This document shows positions 22,101 through 34,100 of a stretch of 64,000 nt of DNA, piece after piece. Origin of the DNA: Euglena gracilis (Eukaryota > Euglenida > Euglenophyceae > Euglenales); the NCBI GenBank assembly GCA_039621445.1, contig CP154957.1, positions 14,128,947 through 14,192,946 on the forward strand, in the 5' to 3' direction. The translations under genes were made by a program, and so were the position numbers. The first letter of the stretch is position 1. The number at the start of each line of letters is the position of its first letter. Below the pieces are notes generated by a model that had not been told where the DNA came from, searched no databases, and saw only the letters and a list, made by a program, of their open reading frames with translations.

Positions 22101-25100
22101 AAAATTGTGGAAAACTGTGGGAAATTGCGGGAAAACTGTGGAGATCAATCCAACGGCTAAACGCAATCGCCCACAGGGGAACGCCGTTGACCACAGGGAA
22201 ATGCCATTGCCCATGGGAAAACATGTTAACAAACTGAGTCGGCCAATGGCCCCCAAACCACACCCGAAATCTAACCCTACCCCTAATTCTAACCCTAACC
22301 ATAAACCTAACCCAAACCCTATATCCTAACCGTAATCTTAAACCTATCCCTGAGCCTAATCCTAATCCCATCCCTAATCCTAACCCTATCCCTATATAAT
22401 CCTGACTGGAATCCTATCCGTGTCTCAGACCCTCATGAAAAATTAGCCCATGCGTATTGAGAATCAAGTTTTCATTCCAACTATCCTAGTCCGAATTTGG
22501 GTCCTAATCTTGTCTTGTCCCTGGCCCTAACTGTAATCCTGACCCTAACCATTAACACATTTACTCGTGGGCAACACAATTAACCTGTGGGCAACGGTGT
22601 TGACCTGTGGGCAACGGTGTTCACCTGTGGCCACCCTACTTTGCACACACAAAAATATTTTGATATTTAGGGGGGGTTGGACCCCTCCCATAGACCCACC
22701 AAGAAGAGGTGGGAGAAGGATGACGGACGTCTCACCCACAGGGTTTTAGGATTCCTGTTCAGCCCTGGTCCTCGCAATACTCCAAGATACGCTGGATGAC
22801 GCGGCAGCCGTACGCATGGACCGCCAAATTCTGCAGGGAAAGGAGCTTGGCGGAAAAAGACGACAAAATATTAACTTGCCTTGTTATTTTTTTGGCACAG
22901 GTGCAAAATGTTTTCTTAAAGATCCCGGTGGGAGGGATTGGAGGGGGGGGGGGCGAGATGCATGGGAAGCCTTGGGGGGTCCAAAAAACCCCCTCCCGAT
23001 ACGGAGGGGGGTGGGTCGGACCCCCCTCCGACCAGGGTTTTTTTTTAAGACTGGGGGGGAGGGCCCCCCCACCCACCCACCCCATGGGGGGGGGGGGGGC
23101 CGGGGGGGGGGGTCCCGGGGCCGTAGCAGCTGAATTTCTTCCCCAGCAGCCTGTCTCCATCCCCCCAACCCCAGGGTATTAAATGAGCGGGGAGGGGAGG
23201 GGTGGTCTGGACCCCCCCTCACCCCACTCCGCAAAACCACCGCTCACTGAATACCCTGCCCAACCCCCAGACTGGGGTGGGTTCACCAATTTCAGATTTT
23301 TTATTCAACTGTAACAATAAAAATGGAATACGGAAAAAACATTTTTCACGAACCAGAACTGGAGTTTCGGTGCACCTACCAACAAGAAAAGCTCCCCCAA
23401 GAAAAGATCCTCCAGAGGTATTTTAACCATTAAAGCAGACTTCTCTCTTCTTCCACGAGGGCTAGGTGGACTTTTTTAACTTGAGGTTTTTGCAAACCGC
23501 ATCACAAGAGGAACCACTGCGGACAGACCTGCACATTGCCAATAAAAGACTGGACAATGAAGATGACGTTCTGGGGTGGAATCCGTTCAATGCACTTCTG
23601 AATGACATGGTTGCCATTTTGGTCCAAGACGCACCTCAGAACGTGTCCATCAAGCTCACCTGAGGCATGTGGATAAACGAAACATATGGATGCAAGGGGT
23701 CGATCCTTGCAGGGTCTGGTCTGGTTTCCATGATCAGGGGGTTTAGAATCCTTGAGGGGACCCATCTCCCCAAAATCCAGCCAGCCGTCACTCCAGACAA
23801 TCCCCCCCCTGGGGTCAATCTAGCACTTTCTTCCAACCGGCGCACTGAACCCCGGGTCCGGGGGAAAACACTCAAAACACCACATATGCCATAAAATGGA
23901 GCCCCCACACTTAAACGTGGGGTGCTGCGGGGGGGGGGGGGGGGGGAGGGGGGGGGGGGGGGGGGGGACGCAAATGGGATGACCCACAAAAGAGCAAGCT
24001 TTGTTCAGCATAGCGACTTTCAAACCAAACAAACGCCTCAGGGTATCTTTTAGCCACTTCAGCAAGGACGGTCTTGCATCTTATACAATTGAAAGCGTTG
24101 CTGAAATCAACCTGTAACAAGACCCAGGGGTTGTCTTTGTTGTCCATGCAGGTGATTTACTTCCTACTGCAAGCCCATTGCAATCAGTCCACATATGCCT
24201 CAAACTCCAACACCATAGGTGAGGGGGGACATCAGGTTTGTCCGGGAACATCAGCTTATGTCTGCTCCTGGTTGCACAAATAAAGGATCTTGCTATTTTG
24301 GTTATTGTTATCATTCCGGCGGCGGGCGGCCGGCCAAATAAGTCAAAAAAAAACGCCACAAAATTCATGTGTGGACTGTGGGGGGGAAGGGGGGGTGGGG
24401 GGGGTGGGGGGGTGTAAGGGGGGGGTGTTGTGGGGGGGGGGGGACTGTGGAGGGGGGGGGGTACTGTGGGGGCTCCACCTCACGGCATCACTCTATCGGA
24501 GGTAAACCCCCCGAAAACCTGCAAAAAATTTTTAATACCTCCTTTACGCTTTGTGCTGGATGTATTTCAATGGGGGGTCTGCGGCTCGGCTGGGAGCTGC
24601 TGGCGGGGGGGGGGGGGAGGTGCTGCCCCCACCCCCCCCCCCCGGATATCCCCTGTTTGTGGGTTCATCAAAAAACTTGGCTGTCAAACTCCAAAATCGG
24701 TGATTCCACAATTTCCACTGCCTGCCCCAAGCATTAAATGTGAGGGGGGGGGAGGGTGATAATGGACCCCCTCCTTCCTGCACAGAAAAGCCCGTTGTAT
24801 GACGAGAAGGACAGCGATGGGTCATACTTGCCACCATTGTCTGGTCATCCTCATCGATGACCTCGAGGGCCTTTTGAATCACACGGCAACCATAAGTTTG
24901 CAGGGTCAGGGATAGCACGTTGCCTTTCAACACCTGTGCAAACCAAAAAATCAAAATGAAAAAAATATCAGACTGTCCCTCGTGGTTCTGTTATTTTTCC
25001 GGGGAAACCTGGAAACACTATGGGGCACCAAAATGGAATCCCCCCCAACAAATACCTCAAGAAGAAAGCTGAAACCTCAACCTCAATGGTGAACAGGTGC

Positions 25101-28100
25101 CAAAAAAACCTACTTTCTTAGGTCACCTACAACCCTTGACCAGGAGGGGTGGTCATACTCACCCCCTGCCCTGTAATCCCTGGGTGGTCAGTGGGCAGGG
25201 GGGTATTGATATTGAAGGCTTTGAGGGAAAATTGCGTTAATTGCGGTTTTGGGAATTAATACACTTCTGCTGGAGGGGGGCTTTGAAAAAAATTCCCGAA
25301 GTTGGTCATTTTGAAACACAAGTGTAAACTTTGAGCCATTGTTCACATTTCTTCGAACAAAAAAAGTCCAAAAACATGATTTTTGCAATTTAGGGGACCT
25401 GAATCTGAGAATATGAAATTCTCTGGTGAAAAAAAAAACCCTGAAAACGGCAAAGAAAATTTACGAAAACCTTGGCATCAGGGGAAAAAAGTCAAGATGC
25501 ACAATCCTTCAGTCCAAGATTATTTGCAACAACAACAAAAATTGGGGGGAAAACCAAAAAAAAAAGCAAAAATTGCCACATTTTGTCAACTTGCCAAATT
25601 TGGCAAATTTTGGCAAACTTGCAACAAAATAGCAGAAAGAGCACCTTGGGTGCCCTTGTGAGATGTTTGTGAAATGGCCGGAATTCATTTCGCCTTCGAT
25701 TTCAGGTTCATGTAGAAAAAATGCAGAAAGAGAAAAAAATTCAGAAGAATTGCGAAAATATTGCGGTTATCAATTTCCCCCTTGGAGGTGGGTGGGGGGT
25801 TAAGACATTGTGTCAGGACAGGAAAATCTGCAAGAAAACCATTAAAATACTCCCCTGGCTGGAACAATCGGTCAACTACGGGGGCACCCACCACCAAGTG
25901 GGGTAACACCATTTGGGGGGGGGTCTGTGTAGAGGTGATATGCATCCACCTGTTGCAAATGGAGGTGCCTGAAAGGGGGATACAGAAAAATTGGAAGGTG
26001 GAGCAGCTTTCTGCAGACCAGGTCAGGCTGAGTTGCATTTTCCAACGCCATTTCACATTTGGTTGTGGTTCACAGCAGAGGCATACGCCAGCCAGCATTT
26101 TCCGGTGCCTCGGGAGGCCGTGCTCAAACAGCTTCTGGATCACATAATTGCCAAACACGTCCGTCATCAGACCCAGAGCTTCCTTGTACACCTCAAGCCC
26201 AAGCTTCCTTGTGTCCCGTCAATCAGACGTTGGAAGTGTGTTATCCAACCAACGCCAGAAAAAAGCAGAAAAAGCAGGGGAAGCTTGTTTTGAAAATACC
26301 AAATCCTTTTCTGCGTCAGAGCACCCTTCGAGCTTCCTTTGGATCAGCCTTGACCCTTCTTGGTCGCGGCTGAACTCGACCATGTGCCCAACCAGATCCT
26401 GGGAGAGTTGAATGTTGACCAGCGAAAATTTCTGTCAACTAATTTCTTCGTCCCACTCCCCACATACAGGGCTGTATGGGAAGGCCTGGTGGGGAGCATG
26501 CTTGTGCTTACCGACCGGGGGGGGGAGGGGGGGTGGGTGCTATAGGGTGCCTGCCCCTAGCAGGCACACCCCCCCCCCGGGGGGGGGTAGGGGTCCGGGC
26601 CGGACCAAGAAAATTTTCATTGAAAATGGCCTTTTCCGGGCCCCCGGCGCCTTCGGCGCCGGGGTCGGAGGGGGGTGCCTGCTAGGGGCAGGCACCCCCC
26701 AAAACCCTACCCCCCCCCCGGGGGGGGTCGGATCGGGTGCTATGGGGTGCCTGCCCCTAGCACCCCCCCCCGTGGGGTAGGCACCCGACTAAGCGCAAGC
26801 CTGGTGGGGAGGGTCGACCCCCCAACTGGAGATTTGGGGGGGTCGACCTCCCCCATCCACCACAGCATCGCCCAAAGAAAAATACCTTCGGCGCCAAAAG
26901 AAAAATTTGACCTAAAAATCGGCACGGGAAGGGGTGGGAGGTGGGGTGGTCAGTCAACCCCCCCCCCACCCACAGGGTTGCGGCTAGCCCAGCCCTGCAC
27001 ACGAGCGTGCATGCAAACCTGCAATTTTTTTTGGCCCGATGCCTTGTGCCGGGATGAAAATCGGTCACCCAGACCACCCCACTGTACAAGAGGGTGTCCA
27101 CACCTGCTGGACCATGGCGGGGGGGGGGGGGGCCGACCCCTCTACCTGCCCTTATATTGAACCCTGCCACCCCCCACCCTCCGGGGTTGGTGGGTTTTTG
27201 ATGGAACCCCTCCCAAAATCGACCGAAAATGCCTGTTTTTGGCAATTTTTGGGTAAAAATTCGCCAAAGGTACCAGTTCAACCTTGAACTTTGGCGGGGG
27301 TTTCCCCCCGGGTCGGTCAGGTCCCCCTTGTAGGAGGGACCCCGGGGGTCGGCCGGCTGGGAGCTGGACCCAGCGGGTACCCAAAGAAAATGCCCAGAAA
27401 AGCCCAAATCCAGCTGGGATGGCACTTTTCAGCAAATTTAGGAGGTGAAAAACCCTAAACCACTCAAAAATGCCATTTTTTTTTAAACATTTTTGCCCCC
27501 GTTTTTTCTTTTTTTTCCAAATTTGTGGGCTTTGTGCCGAAAATTTTTTTCGGTCCAGCCCGGTTTTGCCGGGCTGGCCCGAACTTGACTTCAGCAGACC
27601 GGGGGGGGGGGGGATGGGTGGGTTTGGGCCACTGGAACCCTCAGGAGAGGGCGAAGGTCAACCTCCTCCATTACCCACAGATTTTGCGGGATTCTTGTTC
27701 AGCCCTGCAAATGCACTCCACCACATATCCCAGTCCTTCAGCAGGGGGGGGGGATGGACCTCAAAAACACGATACAAAAAAAGCACAAAAGCATCAGGCA
27801 AATAACCACCAACAAGATACTCAAAATCAATTTCAAATTGAAAAACATTTTCTCCCAGAAATCAAAATATAGCTGGGCAAAAAAAAAGCAAAAAAATCCA
27901 CAAACCCCCGCAAAAACACAAATGTTACCAAAGTCGAAAACACAAAAAAATTGAAAATGTGGTTGTGTCCCCCTGTCTTAAACAGCTGCAATAGTTGCAC
28001 AATAAGCTGTCCCTGCTGGTATGATTATACATTGCGTGCACAAAGAATGGCAAATGTCAAAGAGTTAGAACATTTGTGAGCCATCAACTGCTTTTTGAAC

Positions 28101-31100
28101 AGGTAGAATGCACCTAAACTGGATTTTGAAACGGTGCAAAAATGTTTTCAAAACAGTATGGCTCACATCCCACACATGAAGCGAAGAAGCAAAAATTTTC
28201 AACTGAAAAAAAAGAACACTGGTGAATTGATCACAAAAACCACGTATTGCCGAGATGCATATGTTTGCCAAAATTCCCACCACTAAGAAAAAAACATGTG
28301 AAATTCCAACCTCAAAAAGTGAAAAAAAATGGAAAAAATAAACTTTGAGGAAACTGTGGGGAAAAAAAACTGCAAAAATGCGGGAATTACAAAATGATAA
28401 TTCAACAAAAATGCTTCAAACACATTTTTCATTTTCACATCTGTTCCGTGTTGAATTTAAATACATCGTGGAATAATGGAGAGCGAGGGACCTGAATCTC
28501 CCAGCGTCTGGCTTTCATGCTCCGGAATTCTTCCATGAGACGGGTACGAGGCACAGCATCAGGCATTTCCTAAACAGGGTATCTTACACCCTTGACACAA
28601 AACAAACATCGCAGACAAATGACCACCTGGGTATCTCATATGGCTGCCTCCGGAGATTAGGAAAAGCCTGGGAATCATCGTGCCCTCTGTCCCTCCGACC
28701 GCCCTTCTTGGGCTTGTCCATCGGGGATCCCTGAAGGTGTTGGTGCTGGTGCGGGTGGGTGTGCTGCTGGTGCTGATGGACTGGCATTGGCTGGTGCTGG
28801 CGCTGCGAGAGCAGCAATGCTTCTCGTGTCCAAAGCTGTGATGCAATTAGTGTGATGCCGACCTGGCTTGGTTGAGGCCCAACCTTGGGGGGGCCAACGG
28901 GGAGGGGGGGATCAGCCGGGTCCCTTCACATACACATTGAGAAATGTTGAATAATGTATGACACTTCAAACAAATGAAGCACTGCTGCTGTCGCTGGTGC
29001 ATGTGCAGGTGCTGTTGATGTTGATCAAATCCACCAAGGTAATACCCAGAGGGTTGCGGCTGCTCTGCTTCTCCAAAAGGCATTTGCATCGCTCCGTAGC
29101 CTTGCATTATGTGCGGCGGATACGATGGTGGCTGCTGATGTTGGTAATACTGGTTGGACTGCAAAAAAAAAATCAAACTGATGAGGAGATTTCCGTTTGG
29201 TAGCGTGTAACCCTCCTGAACAGAAGCCCCCTCCCCGAATAATGCCCCCCCCCCCCCAATAGAACCCACCCCTTCGGTTTTGACGCTTGTTCCAAATACA
29301 AGCCCCCTCTTCACATAAAAATGGACACATGAAAAAGGAAAAACCCACCCCGAATAGAACCCCCCCTCGGTTTTGATCTAGAAGCCCCAGGGGGGTCTTC
29401 TATTCGGGGGGGGGGGGTCAAGATGTCATCTATCATCACTTACACACACATATTCATGTACTATGCTCATCTGCATATGATGTATATGTATTAATTTTTA
29501 TATGATGTCTCTATAAACACGTATGTGTGTGTATATTTCCATATATGCACTGCTTCTTATGTATATATCTGCATATGATATCACATGTGAAATTAATATG
29601 CATGAACAGCATATATGGTTCAGTGACCCTGTGCCCCCTGGGGTCCCACCCAGCCCAGCCCAGCATGGGAGTGGGCTTCTTTTTTAGACCCCCCCTGGGG
29701 GATCCCCCCAACGCACCCAGCCTGGCGCGCCCCCCCCCCAAAATCGGGCCGTCTGAGGGAATTTCCCAAAAAAATTTCGGCGCTTTGCGCCAAAACGCAC
29801 ACCCGGGTCTCCGGCTCCACCCCCCCAGGGTGGGTCTTCTGACTAAGAAAGAAGCCTGCATGGGACCCATAGGAAGGAGGGGTACCTCCCCAAAAACCTG
29901 GGCCATCCAAGGGTGTTTCCTGGAAAATACCAAAATATCCAGCACAGAGCCCATTCACAAGCCTCTCCCTCCCCCCAGGTCCAGCCCCAGACCCCCCCCC
30001 CAAGGAGGTCCAGCCAGCCAGCCAGCTGGAAGAAAATACCTGCAAATTGGCAAAAAAAAACCCAACCTATTTGAGGGGAAACACTGCAAACCCCCCCAAA
30101 ACACCATTTTTACCGTTGTAGACCAATATACAATGTATTTTGGGTGCATTGTGTGCAGATACACTTGCTTTCCCAGGCCAGTTAAACGGCTGCAAAATGT
30201 GGCCAGCAAAAAGCAGAAAATTGTTGTGAAAAATGCAAAAAAAATGGTGCACTTGACGTGTAATTTTCTGGGACAATCCAAAAACCCGACACTGCAAACA
30301 TCATCATTTCCTTCCAAAGAACTCAAATAAGTGAAAAACTGCAAATTAAGAAAATGAATGCAAAAACACAAAGATATTTACCCCCCCCCAAACCCTCCTC
30401 CCCTAGTGAACACTAAAATGACAATCTGGACGGTCTGGACAGGGACGTCCATTGGGCATGGGGGATCGCTTGTTGCGCACATGAAGAATATGGTGACAAT
30501 CTCGATGGTCTGGACACCCCCTGTGCATTGGGCAAGGGCGTTCATTGGACATGGGGGGGGGGGGGGTATTTCATGGGCTTCAGATGAGGTCATAAACGTG
30601 CGGCCATACCTGTGCCCCAACAGACACCTGCTGCATGTTGGGTTGCATCATGCCCTGTGTGCTTGGAATAGGCTGCATTTGAGGTGCCCAGCCAGGTTGT
30701 TGCCCAGGAACGGGCTGTGGGACATTCAGTTTTGGGGCAGGATGGCCATACGGCATTGATGAGACCTGCGGCAAAAGAGAAAAATACGGACAAAAGAAGA
30801 AATGTGTGTGTGAAAATGTATGCGATGTGCTGCCAACCCAGTGGCTGTGCACAGTGCTGTGGCCCCGCCCAACACAACAAAACCATGCAAAGCGGCGACC
30901 CGGTGGGGGAAAATCTGAATTTCTGACCGCTTCCGCACAGCAATCCAATTCCAGCCCAGGCAAGGCAACGGTGTGGTCCATACAGGCAAAAAAAAACAAA
31001 CTCCGCTGTCCCAGCACATTCCATGAAAATTCCACAGGAAAATGGGAAAGGATATTTGGCAGTTTTCGGCGAAGTTGGACCCATCTGCAGACAACACATC

Positions 31101-34100
31101 ATTCCCCATACCGAGTCAAGTTGCCCCTCCCCCCCAAAGTTGCCCCTGGTCCATTGAAATCAGCAAAGCCCCCTCGTTTAGTTGGGTGGCTTCATGCCTC
31201 CTCTCAGATTGTTGAGGCCAACATTGCCCAGGAAAAAGAGCTGGGTGGGGTGTACTGGTGTTAGCATTGTAGGGGTTGCACGCTCGAACCTGCACCTGCT
31301 GGAAACCCCACCCCTGACGTTTACCAATGTGAATATATTAATGTATAATACGTGTTATATATAATATATATATAACATATATATATTATATATATAATAT
31401 ATATATTATATTATATATATATATATATTAATTATTACTATATATATATATTAAGCGAAAAACTTTCTTCTTGAAAGTTTATGTCATTGCTTATAGACCC
31501 GAACCCAGGTGATCTAATCATGGTCAGGTTATATTAATTATTGTTCAATGTATAATTCTTAATAATGTATATAATTCTATTATATATATTATATACCAAT
31601 GTATATAATAAACAATAACCCATCAAAAAAGATATAACTTTTGCATAAACGGAAGTTTTTGCAAATTTTGGCAAATTCAATTTTTTGGCACCGAAACCAC
31701 CCTGGGTCGGGCCAAGTTGCGGCCTTAGACCCGATGGTGGGGTCAGCCAGCATCTTTTTTCCAGCCTCTGAGTTGGACCGTCCCCGAGGGTATTTAAGCA
31801 ACGCCCAGGCTACTCGGTTCTTTTTTGATCAAAAAATTGTCCTGGCCATCCCAAATCCGCCCCATTTTGCCCATTTTTGCACCTCCGAAAGCAAAAAAAA
31901 ATTGTTACTGTCCAGCCGCCCTTTGGGGGGTTGCAAAATAAATAAATAACTGATGCATGCAAAATAAATGACCCGTTAATGGGGGGGGTCAGGCAGAAAA
32001 AAGGCTGCTGGCTGGAAAAAAAAGTTGCCAGCTGGCTGGAACCCCCCCCCGGGATTCAAATTTTCCAAAGCAACACCATCGGTATAGTGCATACGGATGT
32101 GACAGAGAATATGACCAATAATCTTGGAGCAATGCCAAATGAGAACGGCACCAACAGCGGAAATAATACAACGTGTCAATGCTGACTGAGGGGAAACGAT
32201 GATTTTTTTTGGCTTTTTTTGCCAAAAAAAAGACCGAAATTTGCCCAAATGGTAAAATCATTGCCCCCTCTGCCAGCATTGACAGGGGGATTGCTTCTCA
32301 AAATGTCCTTTTTGGTGTTCTGTTTTATTTTGCATTTTGACACAACATCACTGTCCCCAGCAGCCTGAATTTTGGGACACTGGTCAGGATTCTTCGGCAG
32401 TTTTGCAGGGCAGTCCTTAAAGAAATAACGTCTGAATAAAATTAACAATCTGAAAATTTTGACAGAATGTCTGAAAAGTTTGGTCCATTTTGTCATAAAA
32501 AAAAACTGACAAAATAAAAAAAATAAGAATAAAAGTCGAAAAACACATTTTTTGATGAGTTGGGTGGATAGGCGATGGTTCAAAGATGCCAGGAATCAAT
32601 TTTTTTTATGTTGAGAGTAATCGCAACAGCATCAACTCAGCCATGTGCAATTCCCATGGGAGTGAGTGGCATCTTTCAGAAACCCTTGGCTACAGGTTGC
32701 CAACACAACAACATACCCCCCCCATCTGGCGTATTTTTCTTTAGTATTTGTGGCAGCCCTAACTTCGGCTGTGTACTGTGTTCAGGTCCTGGTCATATGG
32801 CATTTTGTAGCCTCCATCTGCTCATTTTCCTCAATTCCCCCTCCATCCCAAGTTATGGGTCCTCAAAAGTGCTCCGCACACAAAAAAGCCAAAAATTTGG
32901 AAAACAAGGATTTTGGACCGGGTTGGAAAAATAAACAGCTCACTACTGACCCTGAGGGGTTTGTACTACAGCTCACTACAGAACCCAAGGGCTAGGCTCT
33001 GGAACTTGGTGGGCTGGATTGTCCATGAGGCGTCGAAATGCATCTGTATCTAAATTCGCCATCTCAACACCCAGAAAAAGTTATTTTACGGTCTTTGGTG
33101 CCAGCTTTTTCGTGAAAAAAATGCCCCGTTTTCAGTGGGAAGGTGCCATCCCCCTTTGGGTCATGACCTACTCAAGGAAAAAATAGAAAAAAACAGCATT
33201 CAGAGGTTATAGGGCCAGCCAGAGAATGCGTCCAACAAAGAAGAAGCAGAAATTTATGCCATTGTCCGACGTCAAGAAAAAAAATTACAAACTCCAAAAC
33301 TTGACCAGATGTCTGGAAAATTCTGACAAATCACATTGAAAGTTTGACAAGATTTCTTGAAATTAGGTTCTGCCGGAGATGCAAGAAATCGGAGAAAATA
33401 ACAATGAATTTGGGCTCACCTGGTTGCTCAGATGTTGCGGTTGTTGGGCTTGAGTCAGAGGGGCCATATGCTGCCCATGCTGGGGAGGGGGTACGTGCTG
33501 GAAATTCAGCGCCTGCATAGCTTGGTTCAAATGCTGCATCTGATCATTGGGGATGTGCGGACCCAGGTCCAGGGACAAAGCAGCCGCCTGGTTGGCAGCT
33601 GCGAGGGCAGAGCAGGCCTGGACAACCGCTGTGGTCCGTGGAAATAGAAGCTACGTCATTATTTGGGGATTGCGATGCAAATATTTGTGATAAGGGCAGG
33701 GTGGTTTGGTTCACCAACAGTCAGTCAATCCCCCCCAGTTAATCGACCAGCCAAGGGAGGGTGCCGACAATTAATTTCGAGGCTTAAAATGCCAAATTCA
33801 GGGTTCGTGGTCCCCAATTCGGGCTAAAATCCTAATTTGACCCAAAGTTATTCCTAATTGTGTGAAAAAATTCAAATTTTTCAGATATCGGTTTATCATT
33901 AACCGAAGGGCCCAGGTAATTAATCGGTTGACCCAAATCAATCAGATTCTTTCATCTTTTGAAACACGACCAGGCCTGGGTAGCAGCATGAGATAAGACT
34001 TCCTTTCCATACACTGGTGATGGTGTGCGAGGGAAATCGTCCTGGATCATTGCCACCTGCAGTAAACCACAACGAAAACATGAGAATGAAAACACGGCAC

